DNA of 15,915 nt. It comes from Candidatus Zixiibacteriota bacterium. GTDB lineage: Bacteria; Zixibacteria; MSB-5A5; GN15; JAAZOE01. Of this stretch, positions 5,972 to 12,884 are shown in pieces; position 1 is the first letter of the stretch; each line of letters begins with the position of its first letter. The stretch covers positions 1-15,915 of the forward strand of contig JAUUYJ010000022.1 in the NCBI GenBank assembly GCA_030588275.1. Direction: 5' to 3'. Below the pieces are notes generated by a model. That model did not search any database. It was not told the origin of the DNA and was given only the letters and a program-made list of their open reading frames with translations. The translations under genes and the position numbers were made by a program.

Positions 5972-7780
5972 TTATGCCGCCGAACCACCAATCGCTTCCT
6001 CAAGCATAATCCGGTGGTACAGCTTACAGTACAATCCTTCTTTTAATATCAGGTCTATATGCGTACCAGCTTCGGCGATCTTGCCATCCTCCAGAACAAT
6101 CACATGATCCGATTTTTCCAATGTCGCCGGGCGATGCGAAATGATAAAGCAGGTCAACTCCGGCATCACTTCGTACAACCGGTCCCACAAGGCCGCTTCG
6201 GTATCAGAATCCAAGGCGGAGGTGCAGTCGTCTAAGATCAAAATCTTTGGGCGCGTAACCAAAGCTCGGGCCAAAGCGAGTCTCTGTTTTTGTCCACCGG
6301 AGATCGACATTCCCCGAACACCGATGCGTGTCTTCAAACCATTGGCAAAGGAAGCGATCTCTTTGTCAAACTGAGATACTTCGATAGCCCAGCTTATATC
6401 ATCATCGGTAACGTTGTCCCAATCAAAGCGAATATTGTTTTCAATCGTATCGGAAAACAGAATCGGCTCTTGCGGAACATAACCGATCTGCTGACGCAAA
6501 TCAGACAGGCTGTAGTCGCGCAAATTGATCCCATCAAGTTTTATATTCCCAGCGGTCGGGTTTACCAGCTTCGGAATCATCCGGACCGCCCAGCTTTTTC
6601 CAGAACCGATCCGACCAACCAAGGCGATCCGTTGGCCCGGCTCGGCTGTGAAGGACAATCCGGAAATGATATCCCTCTCCTGGCCCGGAAAGCGAAACGA
6701 AACGTTGTCAAACTCCACCTGGCCCTTAAACCGCTTCGGGTCAATCGGTCGATCTCCTTCGTATCGATCGACCATTGGAGGGTGCTCCTCAAGTTCGATC
6801 AACCGCTTGATCGACACCGCGGCGCGTAATCCTTTGACCAAAAAGTTGCCAACATCAAACATCGGATAAATCATAAACAGGATATAGGAATCGAAGGCGA
6901 CAAATTCTCCGATGGTCAATGATCCATTGATGACATAATACCCTCCAGCCAGAAGGACGATGATTATTCCCACTTGCCAGATATACATCCAGAGCGATTC
7001 AATAACGGTATGCGTCTTAACCGCAGAAATTTCAGCCGCTCTCCTTTCGTCGGTCGCCTGACCAAATATTCTCTTTTGATCCTCTTCTTTGACGTATGCC
7101 TTGACAACTCTGATTCCGGAAAAGCAGGCTTCCATCGCATCGTTCACTTTCGAGATCTTCTTCTGCAAGAAATCAAAACGCCGATCCAATAGGGCGGACG
7201 ATTTGGAATAGATAATCACCAAGACCGGCAACGGTACGACCGTCCAAAGCGTCAACAGAGGATGAATCGAAAGCATCATAATCAAACTAAACCCGATCAT
7301 CGTCAACGCTTCGTAAAAGCGAAAAATACCGCTACAGGCAAACCATGACAATTTTTCCCCAACGTCATCGGTCAGACGGGTGACAAGGTCACCGGTCGTG
7401 AATCGATTGAAGAAATCGGGGCCCTTAGTTGTAATCCCCTTGAATGCTTCCTGACGAAACTCCCACTCAAACTTAATGTTCAGGTAGGCGCGATGACCAA
7501 CTAAGGTTATGTAACTGACCAACAACACCATCGCCAGCCCAATCATCATCAACGCATAATTGCCAATATCTCCGTCTCCCACTGCTTCGATCCAGTCGCT
7601 GACAAATGGCAAACTGGTAGGTTTAGTCGTACCCGACTGAAGCAGATCAAAAACATTTTTCAACAGTAATGGTTGCATCACCATCAGAGCGCTTGAGACA
7701 AGCGACAGAGTCAAAAGAGTCACCAACGCCCGCTTGTAATTGCGATAGTATCTCCAGAACCACTTTATATATTTTATCAT
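5972..7780 (-). CDS. heterodimeric ABC exporter, degenerate-site subunit (BmrC/TM287-like)
   Basis: This is an inner-membrane half-transporter with a fused six-helix transmembrane domain (about 15-320) and an ATPase domain (about 350-595). Visible motifs are Walker A GRIGSGKS (389-396), Q-loop Q437, a canonical signature SISGGQ (492-497), Walker B ILILDD (513-518) and the H-loop H549. The residue after Walker B is Asp (D518, LDDCTSALD) instead of the catalytic Glu. That is the hallmark of the BmrC/LmrC/TM287 partner in heterodimeric exporters. Its ATG overlaps the stop of the upstream partner by four bases (ATGA), so translation is coupled and the two should assemble 1:1. Multidrug or lipid export is the likely role; the substrate is unknown. 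Confidence 0.95.
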   Translation of the reverse strand: MIKYIKWFWRYYRNYKRALVTLLTLSLVSSALMVMQPLLLKNVFDLLQSGTTKPTSLPFVSDWIEAVGDGDIGNYALMMIGLAMVLLVSYITLVGHRAYLNIKFEWEFRQEAFKGITTKGPDFFNRFTTGDLVTRLTDDVGEKLSWFACSGIFRFYEALTMIGFSLIMMLSIHPLLTLWTVVPLPVLVIIYSKSSALLDRRFDFLQKKISKVNDAMEACFSGIRVVKAYVKEEDQKRIFGQATDERRAAEISAVKTHTVIESLWMYIWQVGIIIVLLAGGYYVINGSLTIGEFVAFDSYILFMIYPMFDVGNFLVKGLRAAVSIKRLIELEEHPPMVDRYEGDRPIDPKRFKGQVEFDNVSFRFPGQERDIISGLSFTAEPGQRIALVGRIGSGKSWAVRMIPKLVNPTAGNIKLDGINLRDYSLSDLRQQIGYVPQEPILFSDTIENNIRFDWDNVTDDDISWAIEVSQFDKEIASFANGLKTRIGVRGMSISGGQKQRLALARALVTRPKILILDDCTSALDSDTEAALWDRLYEVMPELTCFIISHRPATLEKSDHVIVLEDGKIAEAGTHIDLILKEGLYCKLYHRIMLEEAIGGSAA

Positions 7781-9630
7781 ACCTTTTTCACTCCTGCGCC
7801 GTTTAGCTGTTTGAACTGCAACTTAAACAGCTTTGAATAATATCCGTTTTGGGCAAGCAATTCCTTGTGATTACCTCGCTCAATAATCTGACCCTCACGC
7901 ACCACCAAAATACAATCGACATTCAATATGGTCGACAGGCGATGGGCGATAACAATCGAAGTACGACCCTGCATCAATCGATTGAGCCCCGCCTGGATCA
8001 ACCGTTCTGTTTCCGGGTCAACCGATGATGTTGCCTCATCCAGAATTAAAACCTCAGGGTCAGCCGCCAGAGCACGGGCAAAAGATAGCAACTGCCTTTC
8101 GCCACGACTCAGGTTGCCACCCCGCTCCGACAGTTCCGTTTCGTACTGGTCCGGCATCCGTTCGATAAACTGATCTGCGGCAACCGTCCGGCAAGCTTCG
8201 ATTACTTGACGGCGTCGTTTGTCATGATCAATCTGCGTTTCCTGCACACCCTGCGCTCCATTGGAGGAGAGGGAGATATTGGAGGCGATGTCTCCGGGGA
8301 AGAGGTAAATATCCTGAAGTACCAACCCGGCCTTAGCACGCAGATCAGATTTCGACAGCTCTCTAATATCAATCCCATCCACCGTGATGCGTCCCTTTTG
8401 CGGATCGTTAAATCGTAGCAGAAGATTTATCACCGTCGATTTTCCGCCTCCGGTGATGCCAACCAAAGCAATCCGCTGGCCCCTTTTAATCTCAAACGAG
8501 ACATTCTTCAGAGCATAGTTGTCATCATCAGTATAAGAAAACCAAATGTTTTCGAATTTGATGCTTGTCTCAAGATGCGGCCAGAGGCGAGGCATGGCCG
8601 GTTCCGGTATAGTTTCGTCAGTATCCAGGAGGCCAAATATCCGTTTGGCTCCGGCGACCGCCTTTTGAACCTGGGCGATCTCTTCAGCCGCCATATGAAC
8701 CGGCTCCATAAACATCCGCACATAAGATATAAACATAACCAGAACACCAATGCTCAATCCATCAACTCCGGCCCAGCGAGCACCAACATAAACCACCAAA
8801 GAGATGATGACAGCTTCCAGAAAAAAGATGATATTGAACATTGCCACGACAAAAAGCTCCGCCTTCAATTCCGGCTCGTATTTGCGACGGTTAGCTTCGT
8901 TCAACCTTTTTCTGGCCATTATGGCCCGATCAAATATCTGAATCACCTGCATCCCCTGCAAAAACTCAGCTAAGGTTGCGGTCACATCAGCCATCCGCTT
9001 ACGAATCACAAACCACTTGGGGGTTGTGTAGCGGTGGTAGATATACAGAAAAATCAGGAACAGCGGTAAAAATGCTCCGACCACCAGCGCCAGCCGAGCT
9101 GAGATAAAAAACATCCAGATAAACATCCCGACGATCAAAAGGACCGAACCGATCATCGCCACGACGGTATTGGTGAACATTAACCTCAACGCTTCGGTGT
9201 CCGACTCGACTCGGGACATGAGCCGTCCAACCGGATTACGGTCAAAAAAGGAGACAGCCATCTTAGTTACATGATCAAAGAGGCGCTTTCGCAAATCGGT
9301 CATCAAATCCTGACCAATAATCTCCATGCGGATTCTAAATTGATAATTGATAATCAGAAACAGAGCCTGAGCCAGAATGTACAGACCAACCGTTGCCAAC
9401 AATCCGGAATAATCAGACCCGGCGATGTCAACATCGATAGCGTGACGGATTAAATTCGGACCAAGCAGATATATGCCTTTTGAGGCCGCTAACAAAAGCA
9501 GGCAGAACAACAGCCAGCCCTTAAACGGTTTCAACAGGGGCAAAAGCTTGCCCAAGGTGGCGCGTGAGCTCAGTTCGTCCCGCGCATCTATTTCGTTCAG
9601 CTTGTCTTCTTCGTAATATGCCGATTCCAT
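7777..9630 (-). CDS. heterodimeric ABC exporter, catalytic-site subunit (BmrD/TM288-like)
   Basis: This partner half-transporter has six membrane helices (about 40-310) and an ATPase domain with Walker A GITGGGKST (391-399), Walker B VLILDE with catalytic E532, and the H-loop H563. Its signature is LSRGE (507-511) instead of LSGGQ. The degenerate ATP site of the dimer is therefore formed by D518 of the partner and this altered signature, while the other site is intact. An insert of roughly 15 residues lies between Q-loop and signature (near 455-475). I chose the ATG ending at 9630 because AAGGA lies seven bases before it. An in-frame ATG at 9654 would add eight residues but has no ribosome site and abuts a hairpin. 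It is the first gene of the operon. Confidence 0.95.
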   Translation of the reverse strand: MESAYYEEDKLNEIDARDELSSRATLGKLLPLLKPFKGWLLFCLLLLAASKGIYLLGPNLIRHAIDVDIAGSDYSGLLATVGLYILAQALFLIINYQFRIRMEIIGQDLMTDLRKRLFDHVTKMAVSFFDRNPVGRLMSRVESDTEALRLMFTNTVVAMIGSVLLIVGMFIWMFFISARLALVVGAFLPLFLIFLYIYHRYTTPKWFVIRKRMADVTATLAEFLQGMQVIQIFDRAIMARKRLNEANRRKYEPELKAELFVVAMFNIIFFLEAVIISLVVYVGARWAGVDGLSIGVLVMFISYVRMFMEPVHMAAEEIAQVQKAVAGAKRIFGLLDTDETIPEPAMPRLWPHLETSIKFENIWFSYTDDDNYALKNVSFEIKRGQRIALVGITGGGKSTVINLLLRFNDPQKGRITVDGIDIRELSKSDLRAKAGLVLQDIYLFPGDIASNISLSSNGAQGVQETQIDHDKRRRQVIEACRTVAADQFIERMPDQYETELSERGGNLSRGERQLLSFARALAADPEVLILDEATSSVDPETERLIQAGLNRLMQGRTSIVIAHRLSTILNVDCILVVREGQIIERGNHKELLAQNGYYSKLFKLQFKQLNGAGVKKV

Positions 9631-9658
9631 TATTGCATCCTTTACTTTTCTCATCGAT

Positions 9659-9689
9659 CGGTGCCACTAACTGATTTGACAAGGCACCG
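9659..9689 (-). repeat. 7-bp hairpin just upstream of the exporter start
   Basis: CGGTGCC (9659-9665) and GGCACCG (9683-9689) are perfectly complementary around a 17-base loop. It lies between the leader terminator and the ribosome site of the first exporter gene. No U-run follows, so it is not a terminator; it may stabilise the mRNA or insulate the ribosome site. Confidence 0.5.
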
Positions 9690-9731
9690 CTTTGAATCGG
9701 TCGGATCGAGTAAACAAAGAAAAATAAATAC

Positions 9732-9769
9732 AAAAAAACCCGCCGATTCTGAGCCATATGTCCGACGGG
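9732..9769 (-). terminator. intrinsic terminator inside the exporter leader
   Basis: On the minus strand CCCGUCG (9763-9769) pairs with CGGCGGG (9739-9745), six Watson-Crick pairs and one U-G, with a 17-base loop. Seven U follow directly (9732-9738), then more AU-rich sequence. No complete gene precedes it on this strand, and the exporter starts about 100 bases later. Confidence 0.8.
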
Positions 9770-9787
9770 ATGAGTCTTGTCTATATG

Positions 9788-9811
9788 TTATAAGAAATCA
9801 ATTTCTTATAA
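9788..9811. repeat. 24-base near-perfect palindrome
   Basis: TTATAAGAAAT (9788-9798) and ATTTCTTATAA (9801-9811) are perfect inverted repeats around a 2-base centre. Outside them TTGTC (9777-9781) and GACAA (9812-9816) continue the symmetry after a 6-base one-sided interruption. It could be an operator for a dimeric regulator or an RNA stem in the leader; the stop codon of the small leader ORF falls in it. Confidence 0.75.
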
Positions 9812-9901
9812 GACAACCTCCGTAACCGACGGACTGCCCGGGGTGGTGGGGGTGGGGGGAACCATAGTTCCCGACACACCATATATAACAATGTGAGTCA
9901 T
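9806..9901 (-). CDS. possible 31-residue leader peptide, Pro/Thr-rich
   Basis: An ATG at 9899-9901 opens a 31-codon frame with a hydrophobic start (MTHIVIYGVSG) and a Pro/Thr-rich centre (VPPTPTTPGSPSVT) that ends in the 24-base palindrome. A purine-rich GGGAGAAG precedes the ATG, but the best Shine-Dalgarno core is 13 bases away, which is long. The stop is about 37 bases before the terminator hairpin. Placement, a proline-rich run and the downstream exporter resemble a ribosome-stalling leader. The coding status is unproven: the Pro/Thr codons derive from one C-rich tract and could be chance. Confidence 0.3.
   Translation of the reverse strand: MTHIVIYGVSGTMVPPTPTTPGSPSVTEVVL
9840..9859 (+). 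other. G-rich tract, possible G-quadruplex
   Basis: G-runs of 4, 2, 5 and 6 separated by single T are packed in 20 bases on the plus strand, which is the template strand for the exporter leader. Only three runs reach three G, so a classical four-run G3 quadruplex is incomplete and a two-tier one is more likely. Confidence 0.4.
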
Positions 9902-10010
9902 ATTAAAGAATCTTCTCCCGGCTCTGCTAGCCCTGTACAATTCCTGATTTTTGATTTTGCTGAACCATAATATATTCCGGTCTTGGGTTATCGTATTGTT
10001 GAATGACTCC

Positions 10011-10038
10011 AATTTAATTTTGTTTCGGCAAATGTCAA
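10011..10038 (-). promoter_or_regulatory. candidate sigma70 promoter of the exporter leader
   Basis: On the minus strand a perfect TTGACA (10033-10038) stands 16 bases from TAAATT (10011-10016). It is the only consensus -35 on this strand in the spacer and points at the exporter operon. It lies back to back with the start region of the UbiA-family gene. Confidence 0.55.
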
Positions 10039-10113
10039 GAATAATTTAGTTTTTTCAAAAAATAGGCAGGCGCGGTTGTATTTTGAAATGATTATGGTTA
10101 TTTTAAAGCTCTT

Positions 10114-10983
10114 ATGGTAAAGGCAATCTTTCAACTAACCCGACCGCAACAGTGGGTCAAAAATGGTGTCCTCTTAGCCGGACTGATATTTTCCGGTAAT
10201 GGTACCGACTGGCAGTATGCCCTTACCTCTTTGTTGGCCACCGGATTATTCTGTCTGCTTTCCTCAACCGTTTATATTATAAACGACTGGGCCGATGCCA
10301 AAGCGGATCGCAAGCACCCAATCAAATCGCAACGACCGATAGCCAGCGGGAAAGTGAGTCCATCGACCGCTTTTATTATGATAATAATTTTAGGATCAGC
10401 CGCGCTGGCCGGTTCGTTCTGGCTCAATTTTGAATTTGCTCTGGTTGCATCGGCGTATCTACTCCTGAACATTTGTTATACCCTGTACTTAAAGCATATC
10501 GTAATTATCGACGTCATGAGTATCGCATCCGGGTTTGTTCTACGGGCCTTAGCTGGTGCGGTCGTTATTTCTGTCGATTTTTCAGGATGGCTTTTGATCT
10601 CCTCTTTTCTTTTGGCTTTGTTTTTGGCCCTTGGCAAAAGACGCCACGAGCTGGTTCACCTCGACGATGGCGGGAAAGAGCATCGGCGCACCCTCCAAAA
10701 GTATTCCAGCTATTTCCTCGATCAACTTATCGGGGTTGTGACTCCGGCGGTTCTGGTTTGCTACCTGTTTTACGTTATTTCGCCTGAGGTTCAGCAAAAA
10801 CTGGGAACTGCTTATCTATATCTGACGGCACCGTTTGTGATTTATGGCATCTTTCGCTATCTTTATCTGATTCACTTGGAGGAGATGGGGGGATCGCCAA
10901 CCAAAATTTTGTTAACCGACCGACCAATCATATTTAATGTCCTGTTGTGGTTACTGACCGTTTCCTGGTTGCTTTATTTTTAA
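10114..10983 (+). CDS. UbiA-family prenyltransferase, decaprenyl-phosphate phosphoribosyltransferase-like
   Basis: This 289-residue integral membrane protein has about eight to nine hydrophobic helices. The first Asp-rich motif is NDWADAKADRKHPIKSQRPIASG (57-79) with D58, D61 and D65. The second conserved block is YTLYLKHIVIIDV (122-134) with D133, followed by GFVLRALAGA and LGKRRHEL (173-180). The DRxHPxKxxRPIASG form and the LGKRRHEL block are typical of DPPR synthases such as Rv3806c, which move phosphoribose from PRPP to polyprenyl phosphate. They are less like ubiquinone or menaquinone prenyltransferases. No partner epimerase (DprE1/DprE2) is in view. The ATG at 10114 has no clear ribosome site, so the start is less certain than the frame. 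greA follows on the same strand 123 bases later. Confidence 0.88.
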   Translation: MVKAIFQLTRPQQWVKNGVLLAGLIFSGNGTDWQYALTSLLATGLFCLLSSTVYIINDWADAKADRKHPIKSQRPIASGKVSPSTAFIMIIILGSAALAGSFWLNFEFALVASAYLLLNICYTLYLKHIVIIDVMSIASGFVLRALAGAVVISVDFSGWLLISSFLLALFLALGKRRHELVHLDDGGKEHRRTLQKYSSYFLDQLIGVVTPAVLVCYLFYVISPEVQQKLGTAYLYLTAPFVIYGIFRYLYLIHLEEMGGSPTKILLTDRPIIFNVLLWLLTVSWLLYF

Positions 10984-11027
10984 TAATCAAACCGCAGGAA
11001 TATTTGGCGCACGGTGACTATTGGTGG

Positions 11028-11055
11028 TTGACTTTTTAATTCGGTCAGTTATTTT
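11028..11055 (+). promoter_or_regulatory. candidate greA promoter
   Basis: TTGACT (11028-11033, 5/6) stands 16 bases from TATTTT (11050-11055, 4/6), about 50 bases upstream of the greA ATG. It is moderate only; read-through from the UbiA-family gene is possible because no terminator separates the two. Confidence 0.35.
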
Positions 11056-11106
11056 TGAGTAGTTTTGGCAACCGGGAATATTTTTAAAATGTAAGGTTTA
11101 GGTATT

Positions 11107-11583
11107 ATGAGCGATTCAGGACCAGTTCATGTTTCAGCCAATGGCTTGAAGAAGATGAAAGAGGAATTACACAGGCTGAAATTTACCGCTCGCCCGGAAA
11201 TTGTCGCCGAGATAAAACGGGCCCGGGAGATGGGTGACCTTTCGGAAAACGCCGAGTACCATGCCGCCAAAGAGGCGCAGGGACATATCGAACGGCAGAT
11301 TTCCGAAATTGAATTCAAATTGACCCGGATAATTGTTATAAACAAAGAAGATGTCGTCAAAGGGAAAGCATACCTGTTTGCCAAAGTTACTGTTGAAGAT
11401 CTGGATGACGGCGAAATCGAAGAATATACATTGGTCTCACCCGAAGAGACCGATCTGGACAGAGGGCATATCTCAATCAAATCTCCGATTGGTCAGGGTC
11501 TTTTAGGTGGGGAAGTTGGAGATGTTGTCGAGATCAAAGTCCCAGCTGGTGTCATGAAATACAAAATCACCAAAATCGCTTAG
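11107..11583 (+). CDS. greA: transcription elongation factor GreA
   Basis: GreA enters the secondary channel of RNA polymerase and stimulates cleavage of backtracked transcripts. The 158-residue protein has the usual length and two domains: an N-terminal antiparallel coiled coil (about 8-80) and a C-terminal FKBP-like domain (about 84-158, ending in VMKYKITKI). The acidic tip that carries the Mg-binding residues is REMGDLSENAEYHAAKEAQG (40-59), with D44 and E47 as the expected catalytic pair. SPIGQGLLGGEVGDVVEI-type sequence near 128-146 is typical of the family. The ATG at 11107 has a weak AGG-type ribosome site. A short hairpin terminator begins at the base after the stop. Confidence 0.98.
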   Translation: MSDSGPVHVSANGLKKMKEELHRLKFTARPEIVAEIKRAREMGDLSENAEYHAAKEAQGHIERQISEIEFKLTRIIVINKEDVVKGKAYLFAKVTVEDLDDGEIEEYTLVSPEETDLDRGHISIKSPIGQGLLGGEVGDVVEIKVPAGVMKYKITKIA

Positions 11584-11607
11584 CGGGCATCGCCCGTTTC
11601 TTGCTCG
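11584..11607 (+). terminator. greA terminator, TTTCTTG-type hairpin (copy A)
   Basis: CGGGC (11584-11588) pairs with GCCCG (11592-11596) around ATC and is followed by TTTCTTGCTCG. It starts right after the greA stop. The last eleven bases are identical to those after the hairpin at 13843-13854. Nothing else was recognised between 11608 and 11782. Confidence 0.65.
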
Positions 11608-11782
11608 ACGCACTATCGCTGTCTCGCCCGCTTGTGGGTATTAACGCTCGTTCGCTACACCGATCTATCTAATTTCCGTTAGCAGAGTCCACTTACTCGC
11701 CACAGCCATCACCTGTTCTAACGATCACCCCTAACCATTCACCGTGTTCAAACTGCTTCACATTAAATGTTAAGCTTGCGGC

Positions 11783-12862
11783 CTAATTAAAAAGCCTTGC
11801 GACAAACTCCCCCAACGCAACCTGCCAGCGGCTCCGGCGATGTATGAATTGGTCCGGTCGCAATTCCGCTTTCCTGCAGATCGACGCATCGGTATCAATC
11901 ACTTTTTGACGGAATTGCGCAATCAGATCATGATCGGTTATGATGGCGACCGATTCCTGTTCGTAATTATAGCTAAAGCAATCAAAGTTTGACGAACCAA
12001 CGACCAGCTGTTTATCATCAATCAGCATCGCTTTCAGATGCGTCATCCGATCCGGGTAAAGATGCAAATCAAAGCCGTACCGAAATGATTCCGACTCAAT
12101 CAGGTGCCGCATGTACATCTTGTTATTATGCTCAGGGGTAACGACCGTTACCGCCACTCCATTTTGAACCGCTTCACCCAGATGCCCGGTGAATGGTTGC
12201 GACAAATAGGGCGATTGAACATAGATAGATTTGTTAGCCGACTGAATCAAATCAATGACTCGTTGAAACTGTTTGTGATTGTTCTGCCCATCACACGAAA
12301 TCAGCTCAATCTGGTCAAGCTTGAGGGCATCTCCCAGGTTCTTTCCGTCCCACGTCCCCAGAAAATCGGTTTTGAGAAAACTGGTCGCTTCGACGCTTTC
12401 CAAACGGACCATCATGTCATGCCACTCGAAATTATGTTCGCTAAAATTTATCCCACCGAGGTAGCAAATATTATCGTCGATTATCAGAATCTTTTTATGA
12501 TTGCGTAGTGGGACTTTGTGCATCAAAAATCCGAAGCGATTGACAAACTTTACCTGTGCGTCTGATTTTTCAAGCGCGGCCATCATCCGGGTCGTGCAGG
12601 ATTTTTCTTTCCACATTTCAGGGTCAAGCCAGTTGATCGGAGCATAAATAAGTTTATCACTCAAGACATGCTCGGTATAATAATCGATGATAATCCGACG
12701 ATCAGTCGCTGGTGACGAAACGATGCTGTCGGCCAGCATCATGCCGGCTTCATCCCCTTCAAATGACAGGGTCTGAACATAAACAGTTTTCTGCGCCGCC
12801 GCGATGTCCGCTTTGAAACGATCCCAAAATGCGGCGGAATCGACCAGCAATTCCATTGTCAT
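11783..12862 (-). CDS. phospholipase D-family protein, cardiolipin synthase-like
   Basis: This 359-residue protein has two HKD motifs and so a complete PLD active site. Motif 1 is HKKILIIDDNICYLGGIN (H122, K124, D129, N139) and motif 2 is HLKAMLIDDKQLVVGSSN (H275, K277, D282, N292). Members with this layout make cardiolipin or related phospholipids by phosphatidyl transfer, or hydrolyse phosphodiesters. There are no N-terminal membrane helices, unlike ClsA, so it resembles the ClsB/ClsC or general PLD-like group and would be cytosolic or membrane-peripheral. It starts 22 bases after the SDR gene on the same strand, so the two are probably co-transcribed. A GAGAG motif precedes the ATG; a second in-frame ATG lies two codons in. 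The substrate is not decided by sequence. Confidence 0.9.
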   Translation of the reverse strand: MTMELLVDSAAFWDRFKADIAAAQKTVYVQTLSFEGDEAGMMLADSIVSSPATDRRIIIDYYTEHVLSDKLIYAPINWLDPEMWKEKSCTTRMMAALEKSDAQVKFVNRFGFLMHKVPLRNHKKILIIDDNICYLGGINFSEHNFEWHDMMVRLESVEATSFLKTDFLGTWDGKNLGDALKLDQIELISCDGQNNHKQFQRVIDLIQSANKSIYVQSPYLSQPFTGHLGEAVQNGVAVTVVTPEHNNKMYMRHLIESESFRYGFDLHLYPDRMTHLKAMLIDDKQLVVGSSNFDCFSYNYEQESVAIITDHDLIAQFRQKVIDTDASICRKAELRPDQFIHRRSRWQVALGEFVARLFN

Positions 12863-12884
12863 CTTTTTACTCTCAACTTCGATA

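Larger units (their letters stand above)
9732..10004 (-). ncRNA. putative attenuator leader (or small RNA) of the ABC exporter
   Basis: Transcription from the 10011-10038 promoter would start near 10004 and, if stopped at the 9732-9769 terminator, would release an RNA of about 270 bases. I see no canonical promoter between this terminator and the exporter start, so read-through would make this the 5' leader of the exporter mRNA. Inside it lie a possible 31-codon peptide, a long palindrome and the terminator. The sequence CCGTCGG occurs twice on the RNA strand (9826-9832 and 9762-9768), and GTCCG (9830-9834) could pair with CGGAC (9760-9764) to open the terminator. An independent sRNA is the alternative. 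It matches no riboswitch, tmRNA, SRP or RNase P signature that I can recognise. Confidence 0.45.

Noticed and set aside
6290..6829. Plus-strand open frames inside the ABC exporter genes, up to 179 codons
   Set aside because: They are antisense to well-conserved ATPase-domain coding sequence and have no ribosome sites.
9676..9681. TTGACA on the plus strand upstream of the UbiA-family gene
   Set aside because: No -10 at 16-18 bases, and it lies in the loop of a hairpin over 400 bases from the gene.
9806..10012. Longer 68-codon version of the leader frame starting at TTG
   Set aside because: The TTG overlaps the -10 element of the likely promoter, so it would lie upstream of the transcript start; only the internal 31-codon version is kept as a possibility.
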